A stretch of 64,000 nt of DNA. Origin: Pectobacterium peruviense (GTDB taxonomy: Bacteria > Pseudomonadota > Gammaproteobacteria > Enterobacterales > Enterobacteriaceae). Position 1 is the first letter of the stretch; every line of letters begins with the position of its first letter. The notes under the pieces were generated by a model. It did not search any database and was not told the origin of the DNA. It saw nothing but the letters and a program-made list of their open reading frames with translations. Positions 27,642 through 35,110 of the stretch are shown in pieces. Location of the stretch: positions 186,001 through 250,000 of the forward strand of contig NZ_LXFV01000005.1 of the NCBI RefSeq assembly GCF_002847345.1, given 5' to 3'. A program made the position numbers and the translations under genes.

Positions 27642-28223
27642 ATGCAAAACATTTTGCTGATTGACGCAGGCAAATCATTCGCTCACTCCAAAGGTGAGTT
27701 GAACCATACCCTTACCGATGTCGCCGCCAGTTTCCTGCGCGATAAAGGTCATGACGTCCGCGTGATCGCAGTGGACAATGGCTATGATATTGAAAAGGAA
27801 ATTCAGAACTACCTGTGGGCAGATACCATCATTTATCAGATGCCGGGTTGGTGGATGGATATACCGTGGATCCTGAAGAAATATATCGATGACGTGTTTA
27901 CCGCCGGTCACGGTTCGCTTTACGCCAGCGATGGCCGTAGCCGTTCGGATGCCAGCAAGAAATACGGTTCTGGTGGGCTTTTACAGGGTCGGAAATACAT
28001 GCTGTCTCTGACGTGGAATGCGCCGCTGGAAGCTTTCGACGATCCTGAGCAGTTCTTCCACGGTGTAGGGGTAGACGGAGTTTATCTGCCGTTCCACAAA
28101 GCGAATCAGTTCATCGGGTTATCCCCATTGCCGACCTTCATCTGCAACGATGTGATAAAGGCACCGGACGTCCCCGCTTATCTTGCAAACTACCGTCAAC
28201 ATCTGGATGAACTCTTTGCTTGA
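27642..28223 (+). CDS. mdaB: NADPH:quinone oxidoreductase MdaB
   Basis: Flavodoxin-fold FAD enzyme giving two-electron reduction of quinones, protective against oxidative stress. 193 residues, matching E. coli MdaB throughout: YQMPGWWMDIPWILKKYIDD, GGLLQGRKYMLSLTWNAP and FHGVGVDGVYLPFHKANQF. In E. coli it lies close to parE; here a gene cluster of about 10 kb lies between them. Confidence 0.95.
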   Translation: MQNILLIDAGKSFAHSKGELNHTLTDVAASFLRDKGHDVRVIAVDNGYDIEKEIQNYLWADTIIYQMPGWWMDIPWILKKYIDDVFTAGHGSLYASDGRSRSDASKKYGSGGLLQGRKYMLSLTWNAPLEAFDDPEQFFHGVGVDGVYLPFHKANQFIGLSPLPTFICNDVIKAPDVPAYLANYRQHLDELFA

Positions 28224-28246
28224 TCGGCAGTTTACGCGTCTCTTCA

Positions 28247-28272
28247 CCGCTGTGAGTCACGCCTCACAGCGG
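28247..28272. terminator. Bidirectional terminator between mdaB and lysR
   Basis: A perfect 10-bp stem, CCGCTGTGAG (28247-28256) with 28263-28272, loop 6 bases, followed by ATTTTCC on the plus strand. The right arm covers the stop codon of the convergent lysR gene. Confidence 0.65.
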
Positions 28273-29160
28273 ATTTTCCGTTAACTTCTCGCTCATAAAA
28301 TCCAGAAAACAGCTAATGCGCGCCGCCAGTTGGCTATTGCGATAGTACACCGCATAAACCGGCAGGCTGGCTTCCACCGTCTCCTCGGTAAGAATCGGCA
28401 CCAGTCGTCCTGCCGCCAAATCTTCCCGAATCAGGAAGTTAGACATACGCACAATCCCTTCACCCCGCAGCGCAAGCTGACGCAATATTTCACCGTTTGA
28501 TGCCAACAGCGCTGGCGTGATGGGGTAAAAATCCTGAAGCCCGTGCCGTAGCGGCCAATGATTCAACGACTCCACCTGAGTAAACCCCAGACAAATATGA
28601 TCGGCTAATGACTCGACCGTCGTGGGCGTGCCGTGCTGCTGTAGATAATCGGGGCTGGCGACAATCCGCAGTTTGCTTGATCCGAGCGGCCGGGCATGAA
28701 TAGTCGAGTCTTTGAGTGTGCCAATACGAATGGCGATATCGATATGCTGTTCCAGCAGATCGATAATGAAATCATCCGTGTTGAGTTCAAGAATGATTTT
28801 TGGGTAGCGGCGGCGAAACTCCGGTACCAGAGGCACAATCACATGATGTATAAACGCTGAGGCTGAATTGATCCGCAGCCGTCCGCTCGGTTGCTCATGC
28901 CGCAATAGCACCTGCTCTTCAGCATGTTCCACGGCGTGAATCACACCACGAGCGTGCTCAAGAAACATCGTGCCTTCTTCGGAAAGCGAGAGGCGTCGGG
29001 TAGTACGATGCAGTAAAGTCGTCCCCAGCTTGTCCTCAAGACGTCGCAACGCTCGGCTGATGCCCGACGTCGTTTGTCCAAGCTGTTCCGCAGCCGCCGT
29101 GATCGAACCAGTGTCGATCACCACCACAAAAGCCTGAAGTTCCTCAAGCGTGACTTTCAT
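28264..29160 (-). CDS. LysR-family transcriptional regulator
   Basis: 298 residues: winged helix-turn-helix at about 1-60 (GSITAAAEQLGQTTSGISRALRR is split over the recognition helix) and a C-terminal co-inducer domain. It resembles the CrgA/YafC branch of LysR regulators. It converges on mdaB and is divergent from nothing; the gene upstream on the same strand is the LOG homologue, 255 bases away. Possible targets are mdaB or genes in trans. Base composition matches the core, so it lies outside the AT-rich cluster. Confidence 0.88.
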   Translation of the reverse strand: MKVTLEELQAFVVVIDTGSITAAAEQLGQTTSGISRALRRLEDKLGTTLLHRTTRRLSLSEEGTMFLEHARGVIHAVEHAEEQVLLRHEQPSGRLRINSASAFIHHVIVPLVPEFRRRYPKIILELNTDDFIIDLLEQHIDIAIRIGTLKDSTIHARPLGSSKLRIVASPDYLQQHGTPTTVESLADHICLGFTQVESLNHWPLRHGLQDFYPITPALLASNGEILRQLALRGEGIVRMSNFLIREDLAAGRLVPILTEETVEASLPVYAVYYRNSQLAARISCFLDFMSEKLTENPL

Positions 29161-29415
29161 AAGCGAATATACCTGCTACTGATGAAGCTGTTTATTCCGG
29201 TGCGATACACCACTTTCAGTGAACATGAATCATGCCACGATTATAAACCATTAGGCTTCATTCAATTTCGGCATAAAACATCCAAAGGCCACACATGAAT
29301 ATGTGGCCTGAATCAGTCACTCGATGAGTAGAAAAGACAAATCAGTGATTTTCTCACTAACTTTTATCATGGAAGGATGTTCAACGCGTGCGGATCATCA
29401 TACCTTTTCGCATTT

Positions 29416-29985
29416 CTAGCGCTGCCATTTCGGCTTTGGTGGAACATAGGAGAGCGCTTTCTGGAGAAGGTCTTCGGGATCATGTGAAACAATCAGCATT
29501 TCGGAGTACTCCGGCTTCATAAAACCATTGCTGATCATCTTGTCGATGAAGGCTAACAATTCATCGTAATAGCCATTTATATTAAGAAAAGCACAGGGCT
29601 TATTGTGCAAACCAAGTTGTGCCCACGTCCAAGCCTCAAAAATCTCCTCTAGCGTACCCGCGCCCCCTGGTAACGCGATAAAGATATCAGCATGTTCTGC
29701 CATTAATGACTTTCTGGCATGCATATCTTTGACAACTTTAAGCTCATGCACTCCACGATGAGCCAGCTCATGATCGACTAAGGATTGAGGCATAATGCCG
29801 ATGACATGAACACCTGAAGATATTGCGGCGTCTGCGAGTGTTCCCATTAATCCAACTCGCCCACCACCATAAACCAGGTCAACCTTTTCTCTCGCCATTG
29901 CTAAAGCCAGGCTTTCAGTTTTTCTTGCATATTCAGGATCTGTTCCGTGACTGGAACCGCAGAAAACAGCTGCACGCATATTCAA
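29416..29985 (-). CDS. LOG-family nucleoside 5'-monophosphate phosphoribohydrolase
   Basis: 189-residue Rossmann-fold enzyme of the LOG group (TIGR00730 type). Family members hydrolyse nucleoside 5'-monophosphates to free base and ribose 5-phosphate; plant and some bacterial forms release active cytokinin from its nucleotide. The active-site motif PGGAGTLEEIFEAWTWAQLG is intact, as is VYGGGRVGLMG near the start. In a plant-associated host cytokinin release is possible, but its place beside a pyrimidine-enzyme cluster also suggests release of a base from an OMP-like nucleotide. Neither is shown by sequence. Confidence 0.9.
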   Translation of the reverse strand: MNMRAAVFCGSSHGTDPEYARKTESLALAMAREKVDLVYGGGRVGLMGTLADAAISSGVHVIGIMPQSLVDHELAHRGVHELKVVKDMHARKSLMAEHADIFIALPGGAGTLEEIFEAWTWAQLGLHNKPCAFLNINGYYDELLAFIDKMISNGFMKPEYSEMLIVSHDPEDLLQKALSYVPPKPKWQR

Positions 29986-30063
29986 CCTTATTTCATCGTA
30001 ATTATCGTTTTTTTAACCAATAACATTTACTAGCATATCGAATTTATTATCATGCTTCATAAA

Positions 30064-30516
30064 TCAACTAGTCTTTAGATTAACGCATAACACCCCTGCT
30101 AAAACTAATAATACGCCGACGAGTCGCATTGGTGCAATCTCTCGTATAGGCAATCCGAGAATTCCAAATTTATCTAACAATAAAGACATCGATATCTGTC
30201 CAAAAATGACAAGAGAAATCATGGCGGCTATTCCCAGCCTGGGTGCAAGGAATGTCGTGCCAAAAACGAAAAATGCGCCTAAAAGGCCACCAGATAGCAA
30301 CCATACGTTGCAATGACGTAATTGAATCAGTTGATTCAAACGTTCTCCCGATGCCGCACACAGACAGAAAAGGCATAGCGTGCCAACAATAAATGAAACT
30401 AGCGAAGCAAGCATTGTACTGCCGCCCAGTATAGATTTCAGTTGATTATTGACAGCAGATTGGGTCGCGATAGCAATGCCTACGCTTATCGCTAAAAAAT
30501 AATAGATAAAATTCAA
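30064..30516 (-). CDS. DMT-superfamily membrane protein (YdcZ/DUF606 type)
   Basis: 150 residues with five hydrophobic segments and little else. The pattern NFIYYFLAISVGIAIATQSAVN and late FGILGLPIREIAPMRLVGVLLV matches the YdcZ (DUF606) half-size drug/metabolite transporter family, which probably works as a dimer. It lies 78 bases upstream of the LOG gene on the same strand. An export role for the neighbouring cluster's product is inference only. Moderately AT-rich. Confidence 0.82.
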   Translation of the reverse strand: MNFIYYFLAISVGIAIATQSAVNNQLKSILGGSTMLASLVSFIVGTLCLFCLCAASGERLNQLIQLRHCNVWLLSGGLLGAFFVFGTTFLAPRLGIAAMISLVIFGQISMSLLLDKFGILGLPIREIAPMRLVGVLLVLAGVLCVNLKTS

Positions 30517-30819
30517 AGAATCTCCTGCTAATTATGTCAGATATTTATTTCATTTTCGGCGATACCGTTGAATTTAAAATAATCAGATCTAACAAGGTGC
30601 CTGAGAACAATAGGTGAAGCCAGCATTTGACTATCTTGTCAGGAAAAAGAAACTCAACCAGATAGGCTTCCTACTGGCAACACGACTTGTTAGAATCCTT
30701 CTAATCTAATCTTGTTAGATAAATAGTTAGCATTATCGGTATTCAACTCTCAAAATTATCGCCGACTTTTAACTCATTCAGATCCGACACCGTAAATTCT
30801 AGTTTCCATTTTCAGGATA
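30517..30819. other. Operator-rich region between pyrE2 and the ydcZ-like gene
   Basis: 303 bases without a gene. The 10-mer CTTGTTAGAT occurs at 30711-30720, with one mismatch at 30686-30695, and inverted at 30587-30596. A perfect TTAGAA-TCC-TTCTAA palindrome lies at 30690-30704. The arrangement looks like a set of binding sites upstream of the ydcZ-LOG pair. Confidence 0.5.
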
Positions 30820-31473
30820 TCAACACTTAGCCCCATATTTATTGAGGTAGATCTGGATAGCATCGATTTTTTCTTGCGCCTGACCATGTTTCTGCAAACA
30901 ACTGATAACGTGCTGAATAGTAGTGATGGAAAAAATAGTCAAATCCAATCGTTCTCTAGCAGCTTGTAATGCTGATTTTTCCGCGTCCAGAGCACATTCC
31001 TGACGATCTAATGCAACAAGATAAGCCAAAGGGTTTCCGCCTTGAGAACGGATTATCTCTATTGTGTCATCGATTGTCATTCCTGAGGTGATAACGTCAT
31101 CAACGATCATGACACTCGCGTTTGACAATGCCTCACCAACCAGAAGGCCACCGTCGCCATATGACTTCACTTCTTTTCTATTAAAAGAATACTTAACTTC
31201 ATAATCGAAATCACGTTGTAAAGCCAAAGCCGTCGCCACCCCCAACGGTATACCTTTATATGCAGGCCCAAAAACTATATCAGGGCTTAAACCATTTTCC
31301 ATGATGAATCGCGCATAAAAATAAGCCGTTTTATTTAACAGACTCGCGCTTGATAACTTCCCAAAATTAAAGAAATAAGGACTAATCCTAGCTGACTTAA
31401 GTGTAAACTCACCGAACTCTATTACCTGACTATCAATTAAAAACTGTGCAAACTCATCCTGAGTGCTTTTCAT
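30820..31473 (-). CDS. Orotate phosphoribosyltransferase, cluster copy (PyrE-like)
   Basis: Transfers ribose 5-phosphate from PRPP to orotate to give OMP. 217 residues. Family sites look intact: the PRPP loop VMIVDDVITSGMTI, the flexible catalytic loop RKEVKSYGDGG and SPYFFNFG. It is well diverged from E. coli PyrE and AT-rich; the housekeeping pyrE normally lies elsewhere (near slmA/rph), so this is probably a second copy. Last gene of the operon, overlapping pyrD2 by 20 bases. It may supply a nucleotide intermediate or act as an insensitive replacement. Confidence 0.9.
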   Translation of the reverse strand: MKSTQDEFAQFLIDSQVIEFGEFTLKSARISPYFFNFGKLSSASLLNKTAYFYARFIMENGLSPDIVFGPAYKGIPLGVATALALQRDFDYEVKYSFNRKEVKSYGDGGLLVGEALSNASVMIVDDVITSGMTIDDTIEIIRSQGGNPLAYLVALDRQECALDAEKSALQAARERLDLTIFSITTIQHVISCLQKHGQAQEKIDAIQIYLNKYGAKC

Positions 31474-32509
31474 AATATGAACCTATTACTTGATTAATTG
31501 TTTGGAATCCATCCTGCCTCATAAGATATTCAATCTCAGAGAGCATCTTCGGCAAAATGGCTGGGCCGTCATAGATAAAGGCGGTGTATATTTGGCAAAG
31601 ACTTGCACCTAAACAAAGGCGTCTATAGGCTTCCGCACCGCTATCAATACCACCTGAAGCTATAATGGGTTTGCTGTAACCTATTACCTTAAAGACCCTC
31701 ATAAGCATATCTCGCGATCTTTCCTGTAACGGTTTACCAGACATCCCACCCGTTTGTAACTGTGTGGGGACCATTGAAAAGTTATGTCTGCTAACGGTTG
31801 TATTACTCACGATGAGTCCATCAACCAAAGAACCCGCCAGATAAGTAAGCAAATTGGCTTCATCATGCGGTTCCATATCTGGAGAGAGCTTGATAAGGAT
31901 CGGGCAATCTATCCCCCTATCCAACCTTAACCGATGTAGTTTCTCTAACAGTGGATCGATGGTTTCAGCATGCTGTAAATCCCTTAACCCTGGGGTATTA
32001 GGCGAAGACAGGTTAATCGTTAAATAGTCGGCATAGTCTATAAGCCCCTCCGCAGCGCAAATGAAATCGTCGAGATAGTCTACAGAATCCTTATTCTTTC
32101 CAATATTCACACCCAGAATAACGTTCTTTTTATTATTCGCTAAACGTTGTTGAGCATATAGCATGCCTTTAGAGTTAAAGCCATAACGGTTAATTATTGC
32201 GCCCATGTCTTTTAAACGAAATAAACGTGGGCGGGGATTACCTGGCTGGGCTTTCGGCGTTATTGAGCCAACCTCAACAAAACTAAAACCTAGCTTCCCC
32301 AGAGCATTATACACCTCAGCATCTTTATCAAACCCCGCGCCGATACCTAAAGGGTGAGCGAACTTCTTATTCCAGATTGTCTGAGAAACACCATCTGGTA
32401 TAGCGATCCGGTTTTCATATGAAAAACGGCTTAAGCTAAAAACGGCAAGATGGTGCGCAGTTTCTAGTGGCAGTCGGAGTAAGGTTTTTCGGCAGAGTTC
32501 GAGAATCAT
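31454..32509 (-). CDS. Dihydroorotate dehydrogenase, class 2, cluster copy (PyrD-like)
   Basis: Quinone-linked flavoenzyme oxidising dihydroorotate to orotate. 351 residues, slightly longer than E. coli PyrD. It has the class 2 N-terminal membrane-association helices, the catalytic Ser in NLSSPNTPGLRDLQ, and FMN phosphate-binding sites (SNTT, ASGGIDSG). Its start overlaps the PLP-enzyme stop by 4 bases. Very probably a second pyrD, as the housekeeping gene is not expected here; with the pyrE copy it could make orotate and OMP for a specialised product. Confidence 0.92.
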   Translation of the reverse strand: MILELCRKTLLRLPLETAHHLAVFSLSRFSYENRIAIPDGVSQTIWNKKFAHPLGIGAGFDKDAEVYNALGKLGFSFVEVGSITPKAQPGNPRPRLFRLKDMGAIINRYGFNSKGMLYAQQRLANNKKNVILGVNIGKNKDSVDYLDDFICAAEGLIDYADYLTINLSSPNTPGLRDLQHAETIDPLLEKLHRLRLDRGIDCPILIKLSPDMEPHDEANLLTYLAGSLVDGLIVSNTTVSRHNFSMVPTQLQTGGMSGKPLQERSRDMLMRVFKVIGYSKPIIASGGIDSGAEAYRRLCLGASLCQIYTAFIYDGPAILPKMLSEIEYLMRQDGFQTINQVIGSYYEKHSG

Positions 32510-33525
32510 TTTTCAGTTACCAGTTCATCCTGAAATTCATCTAAACTGATTTTTATTTCATTTTTTAATTGTTCACCCGTCAGCAACTTTACATTTTTCT
32601 CCTCAAGCCAAGAATCATCATAAAATTGCTCGAGATAATTCACACCGGAATCTGGTGCAATCGCCATGACCGAATTAATTTCAGGAATCTGTAAAGCCAT
32701 CAATGCTGAAAATATAACAACACCGGAAGATCCCCCCAACATAAGTCCGACATCTTTTGCAAGCAATCGACATAATGATATTGCATTTTGATCGCTAACG
32801 CTGTGGAGAAAATCAAATACATCCAGATCAGTATTCTCCGCTCGCCAACTTAATCCCAGCCCGTTTAATAAGTAAGGATGAAAAGGTTTCCCGAAAATAG
32901 CCGATCCTGCAACATCACATGCCATAAATCTAACATGAGGGTGAACAGCCTTTACTCCTTTAGTAATCCCGCCGAAATGTCCTCCTGTACTCACGGAACC
33001 AACCAACATATCTACGGGGACCTCAAGGAATTCTTTTGCTGTGACTGTTTCATGAAAATCAGGGTTGTCAGGATTATCATATTGATTGGTCCAATAGGCA
33101 CCGGGATGCTGATTCAATAATGCTTTAACCCTCTCAATTCTGGCCTTTTGATATCCACCAGAGGCATCGGGAGTGTTTACAACGTCCACCTTGGCACCAA
33201 AAGCGGTAAACCAATTCAGCGAATTCTTACTCACTTTCGGATCGACAACAACGATGAGATTAAACCCCATACAAGCACTAAGCATAGCAAGAGATTTCCC
33301 CAAATTACCCGACGTCGATTCAATAACTGCACCACCGGGACGCAATTTACCACTTTCGAATGCTTTGTTAATCAATCCCAATGCCGTTCGATCTTTTATA
33401 CTAAAATTCGGATTAAATTGTTCAAGCTTAATAAAAAGTTTTTTATTTTTTGGAACTAAAGGATGTTCAAGAGAAAAAACCGGAGTATTCCCAATCAGTT
33501 CACTAACATTAGTTACTGCGTACAT
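32506..33525 (-). CDS. PLP-dependent beta-substitution enzyme (SbnA / cysteine-synthase-like)
   Basis: Fold-type II PLP enzyme, 339 residues. The cofactor Lys is in NFSIKDRTAL, the Asn-loop is ESTSGNLGKSLA, and the phosphate-binding loop is VSTGGHFGGI. These fit the SbnA branch, which makes the 2,3-diaminopropionate precursor from O-phosphoserine and glutamate, better than CysK (usual GTGGT loop). Other relatives join a heterocyclic nitrogen to alanine. Its partner SbnB is absent from the window. Given the linked pyrimidine enzymes, a pyrimidinyl-alanine or diaminopropionate moiety is a reasonable guess. Confidence 0.8.
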   Translation of the reverse strand: MYAVTNVSELIGNTPVFSLEHPLVPKNKKLFIKLEQFNPNFSIKDRTALGLINKAFESGKLRPGGAVIESTSGNLGKSLAMLSACMGFNLIVVVDPKVSKNSLNWFTAFGAKVDVVNTPDASGGYQKARIERVKALLNQHPGAYWTNQYDNPDNPDFHETVTAKEFLEVPVDMLVGSVSTGGHFGGITKGVKAVHPHVRFMACDVAGSAIFGKPFHPYLLNGLGLSWRAENTDLDVFDFLHSVSDQNAISLCRLLAKDVGLMLGGSSGVVIFSALMALQIPEINSVMAIAPDSGVNYLEQFYDDSWLEEKNVKLLTGEQLKNEIKISLDEFQDELVTEK

Positions 33526-33537
33526 ATTTATATTCCT

Positions 33538-34743
33538 TTATATAATTTTAAAATTAGGCGCAGGATTTGAAGTTAAAAAATGGTTGCAAGAAACGCCGAC
33601 AAAAAGCGGATCTTCTATATGCAAAGCCCCCATTCCAAACTCGTAGTAAGGTGTTTCTACCGACAAGACCATTCCTTCTTGTATAATATTTTCGTCAGAG
33701 GGATTTAATATTGGAAGTTCATAGGGTTCTAAACCAATTGCATGCCCAACATGATGACGACGATACTCAGGAAAACCGGAACGGTGTACAACATCCATAA
33801 TGTGAGAAAAAATTTGTTTTCCCGTTTGTCCGGGACGAATAAAATCAAGCGCCGATAACATTGCATTTTGCAGTGCTTGATAACGCTTTAGTATAAGGGG
33901 TTCGACACGGTCGATTGCATATACACGAGCAATATCGGACCAATAGCCTTGATAAACTGCGTCAGAATCAAACCAAAGAAGATCTCCTGATTCCAGACAC
34001 AAGTTTTCATTTTGCCGCCTCTGCCCACCGACTGCGGCTCGGCCCACTTTGAGCATAGTCAGGGAAGGAAAAGCCCCTTTCTTCACAAGTGCCTGATTGA
34101 ACCAACTTGCTATTTCAGTCTCACTGGAACCTCTACTGACTAACTCTACCGTCTCATAAATCGCAGCTTCATTAATCAAAGCTGATTTTGTCAGCATCTC
34201 GACTTCGTTTGGTGTTTTACGCCTTCTCGCATGGCGTATAGCCTTAGATACCCCAATCCATTTGATGCTAGGCAAGTTATTTTTAAGATAGTCCAAGGTC
34301 TGTAGTGGAATACCATCTTCATCAAACCCGATGCGATTTATGTCACCATAGTCTCGTATTTTACGAATCAGCTTTTCTAAGGCTTCAGCTGGCGATGCCT
34401 GAGATAACTCGATATTGCTAAGCTTCAGAAGTTCAGTTTCATCTTCCGTTAAGCGAATTTGACCGCCATATTCACGATAAAATATCCCATAGGGCTGAAC
34501 ATGTTGGACGGGAACATCCGCATCAAGTATCTGATCGATTTCACCAATCGAATGCACAATGCTTACAGCACCAACGTCATACCGATGAAGTAATACATAG
34601 CATTGCCCATGATAGGGATTCAATGTCTTAACAACAGGTGAAAATCCCGTGAAATAGTGGAGATTCTCTCTGCTTGCTCCAATCAATAAGTCTATTTTTT
34701 CTCTTTCGAAAAGGTCTCGAATTTGAGCCGTATCATAAGCCAT
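33538..34743 (-). CDS. M24-family metallohydrolase (Xaa-Pro peptidase / creatinase-like)
   Basis: 401 residues: an N-terminal creatinase-like domain (about 1-140) and a C-terminal pita-bread domain. All five metal ligands of the dinuclear site are visible: two Asp in FDSDAVYQGYWSD, His in HHVGHAIGLEPYE, Glu in SVETPYYE and Glu in LHIED. It should therefore be a working hydrolase, cutting an Xaa-Pro bond or a related amide, or acting as a creatinase-type amidinohydrolase. In this operon it may unmask or trim an intermediate. No signal peptide. Confidence 0.88.
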   Translation of the reverse strand: MAYDTAQIRDLFEREKIDLLIGASRENLHYFTGFSPVVKTLNPYHGQCYVLLHRYDVGAVSIVHSIGEIDQILDADVPVQHVQPYGIFYREYGGQIRLTEDETELLKLSNIELSQASPAEALEKLIRKIRDYGDINRIGFDEDGIPLQTLDYLKNNLPSIKWIGVSKAIRHARRRKTPNEVEMLTKSALINEAAIYETVELVSRGSSETEIASWFNQALVKKGAFPSLTMLKVGRAAVGGQRRQNENLCLESGDLLWFDSDAVYQGYWSDIARVYAIDRVEPLILKRYQALQNAMLSALDFIRPGQTGKQIFSHIMDVVHRSGFPEYRRHHVGHAIGLEPYELPILNPSDENIIQEGMVLSVETPYYEFGMGALHIEDPLFVGVSCNHFLTSNPAPNFKII

Positions 34744-35110
34744 TGTTAATAACCTTGAGCGTTTTTACGACAGCCGGGGCCATGTGCTCCGTGTCAGAAA
34801 GAGAAAACCACCCCAATTCACTGATTTCAGCGCATGGGGTGACAGGCGGTAAAAACGAGATAGTAAAAATGGACAGATGAACCCTATCGCTACCATCATG
34901 ATTTGGTCCGGTTACTGTGGTCAGAAACGTCAATTCAGATGCCGGAACAACTAATCCGAGTTCCTCTTCCAGTTCTCGTATTAATGTTTCTTTAGGATTC
35001 TCTCCTGGGGATATTTTTCCGCCAGGAAAATACCACACCGTGTTATCCCGAACACGAACCAGCAGTACTTTGTCTTGCTTGATATATGCCAAGCTAGCGC
35101 AAAGAATCAT
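34733..35110 (-). CDS. Nudix hydrolase
   Basis: 125-residue cytoplasmic pyrophosphohydrolase of an X-linked nucleoside diphosphate. The Nudix box is complete: GKISPGENPKETLIRELEEE then LGL, preceded by WYFPG. It resembles small MutT-like members. It overlaps the M24 gene by 11 bases and the monooxygenase by 17. In the cluster it could hydrolyse a nucleotide intermediate or waste product, for example one formed from OMP; substrate unknown. Confidence 0.88.
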   Translation of the reverse strand: MILCASLAYIKQDKVLLVRVRDNTVWYFPGGKISPGENPKETLIRELEEELGLVVPASELTFLTTVTGPNHDGSDRVHLSIFTISFLPPVTPCAEISELGWFSLSDTEHMAPAVVKTLKVINNGL

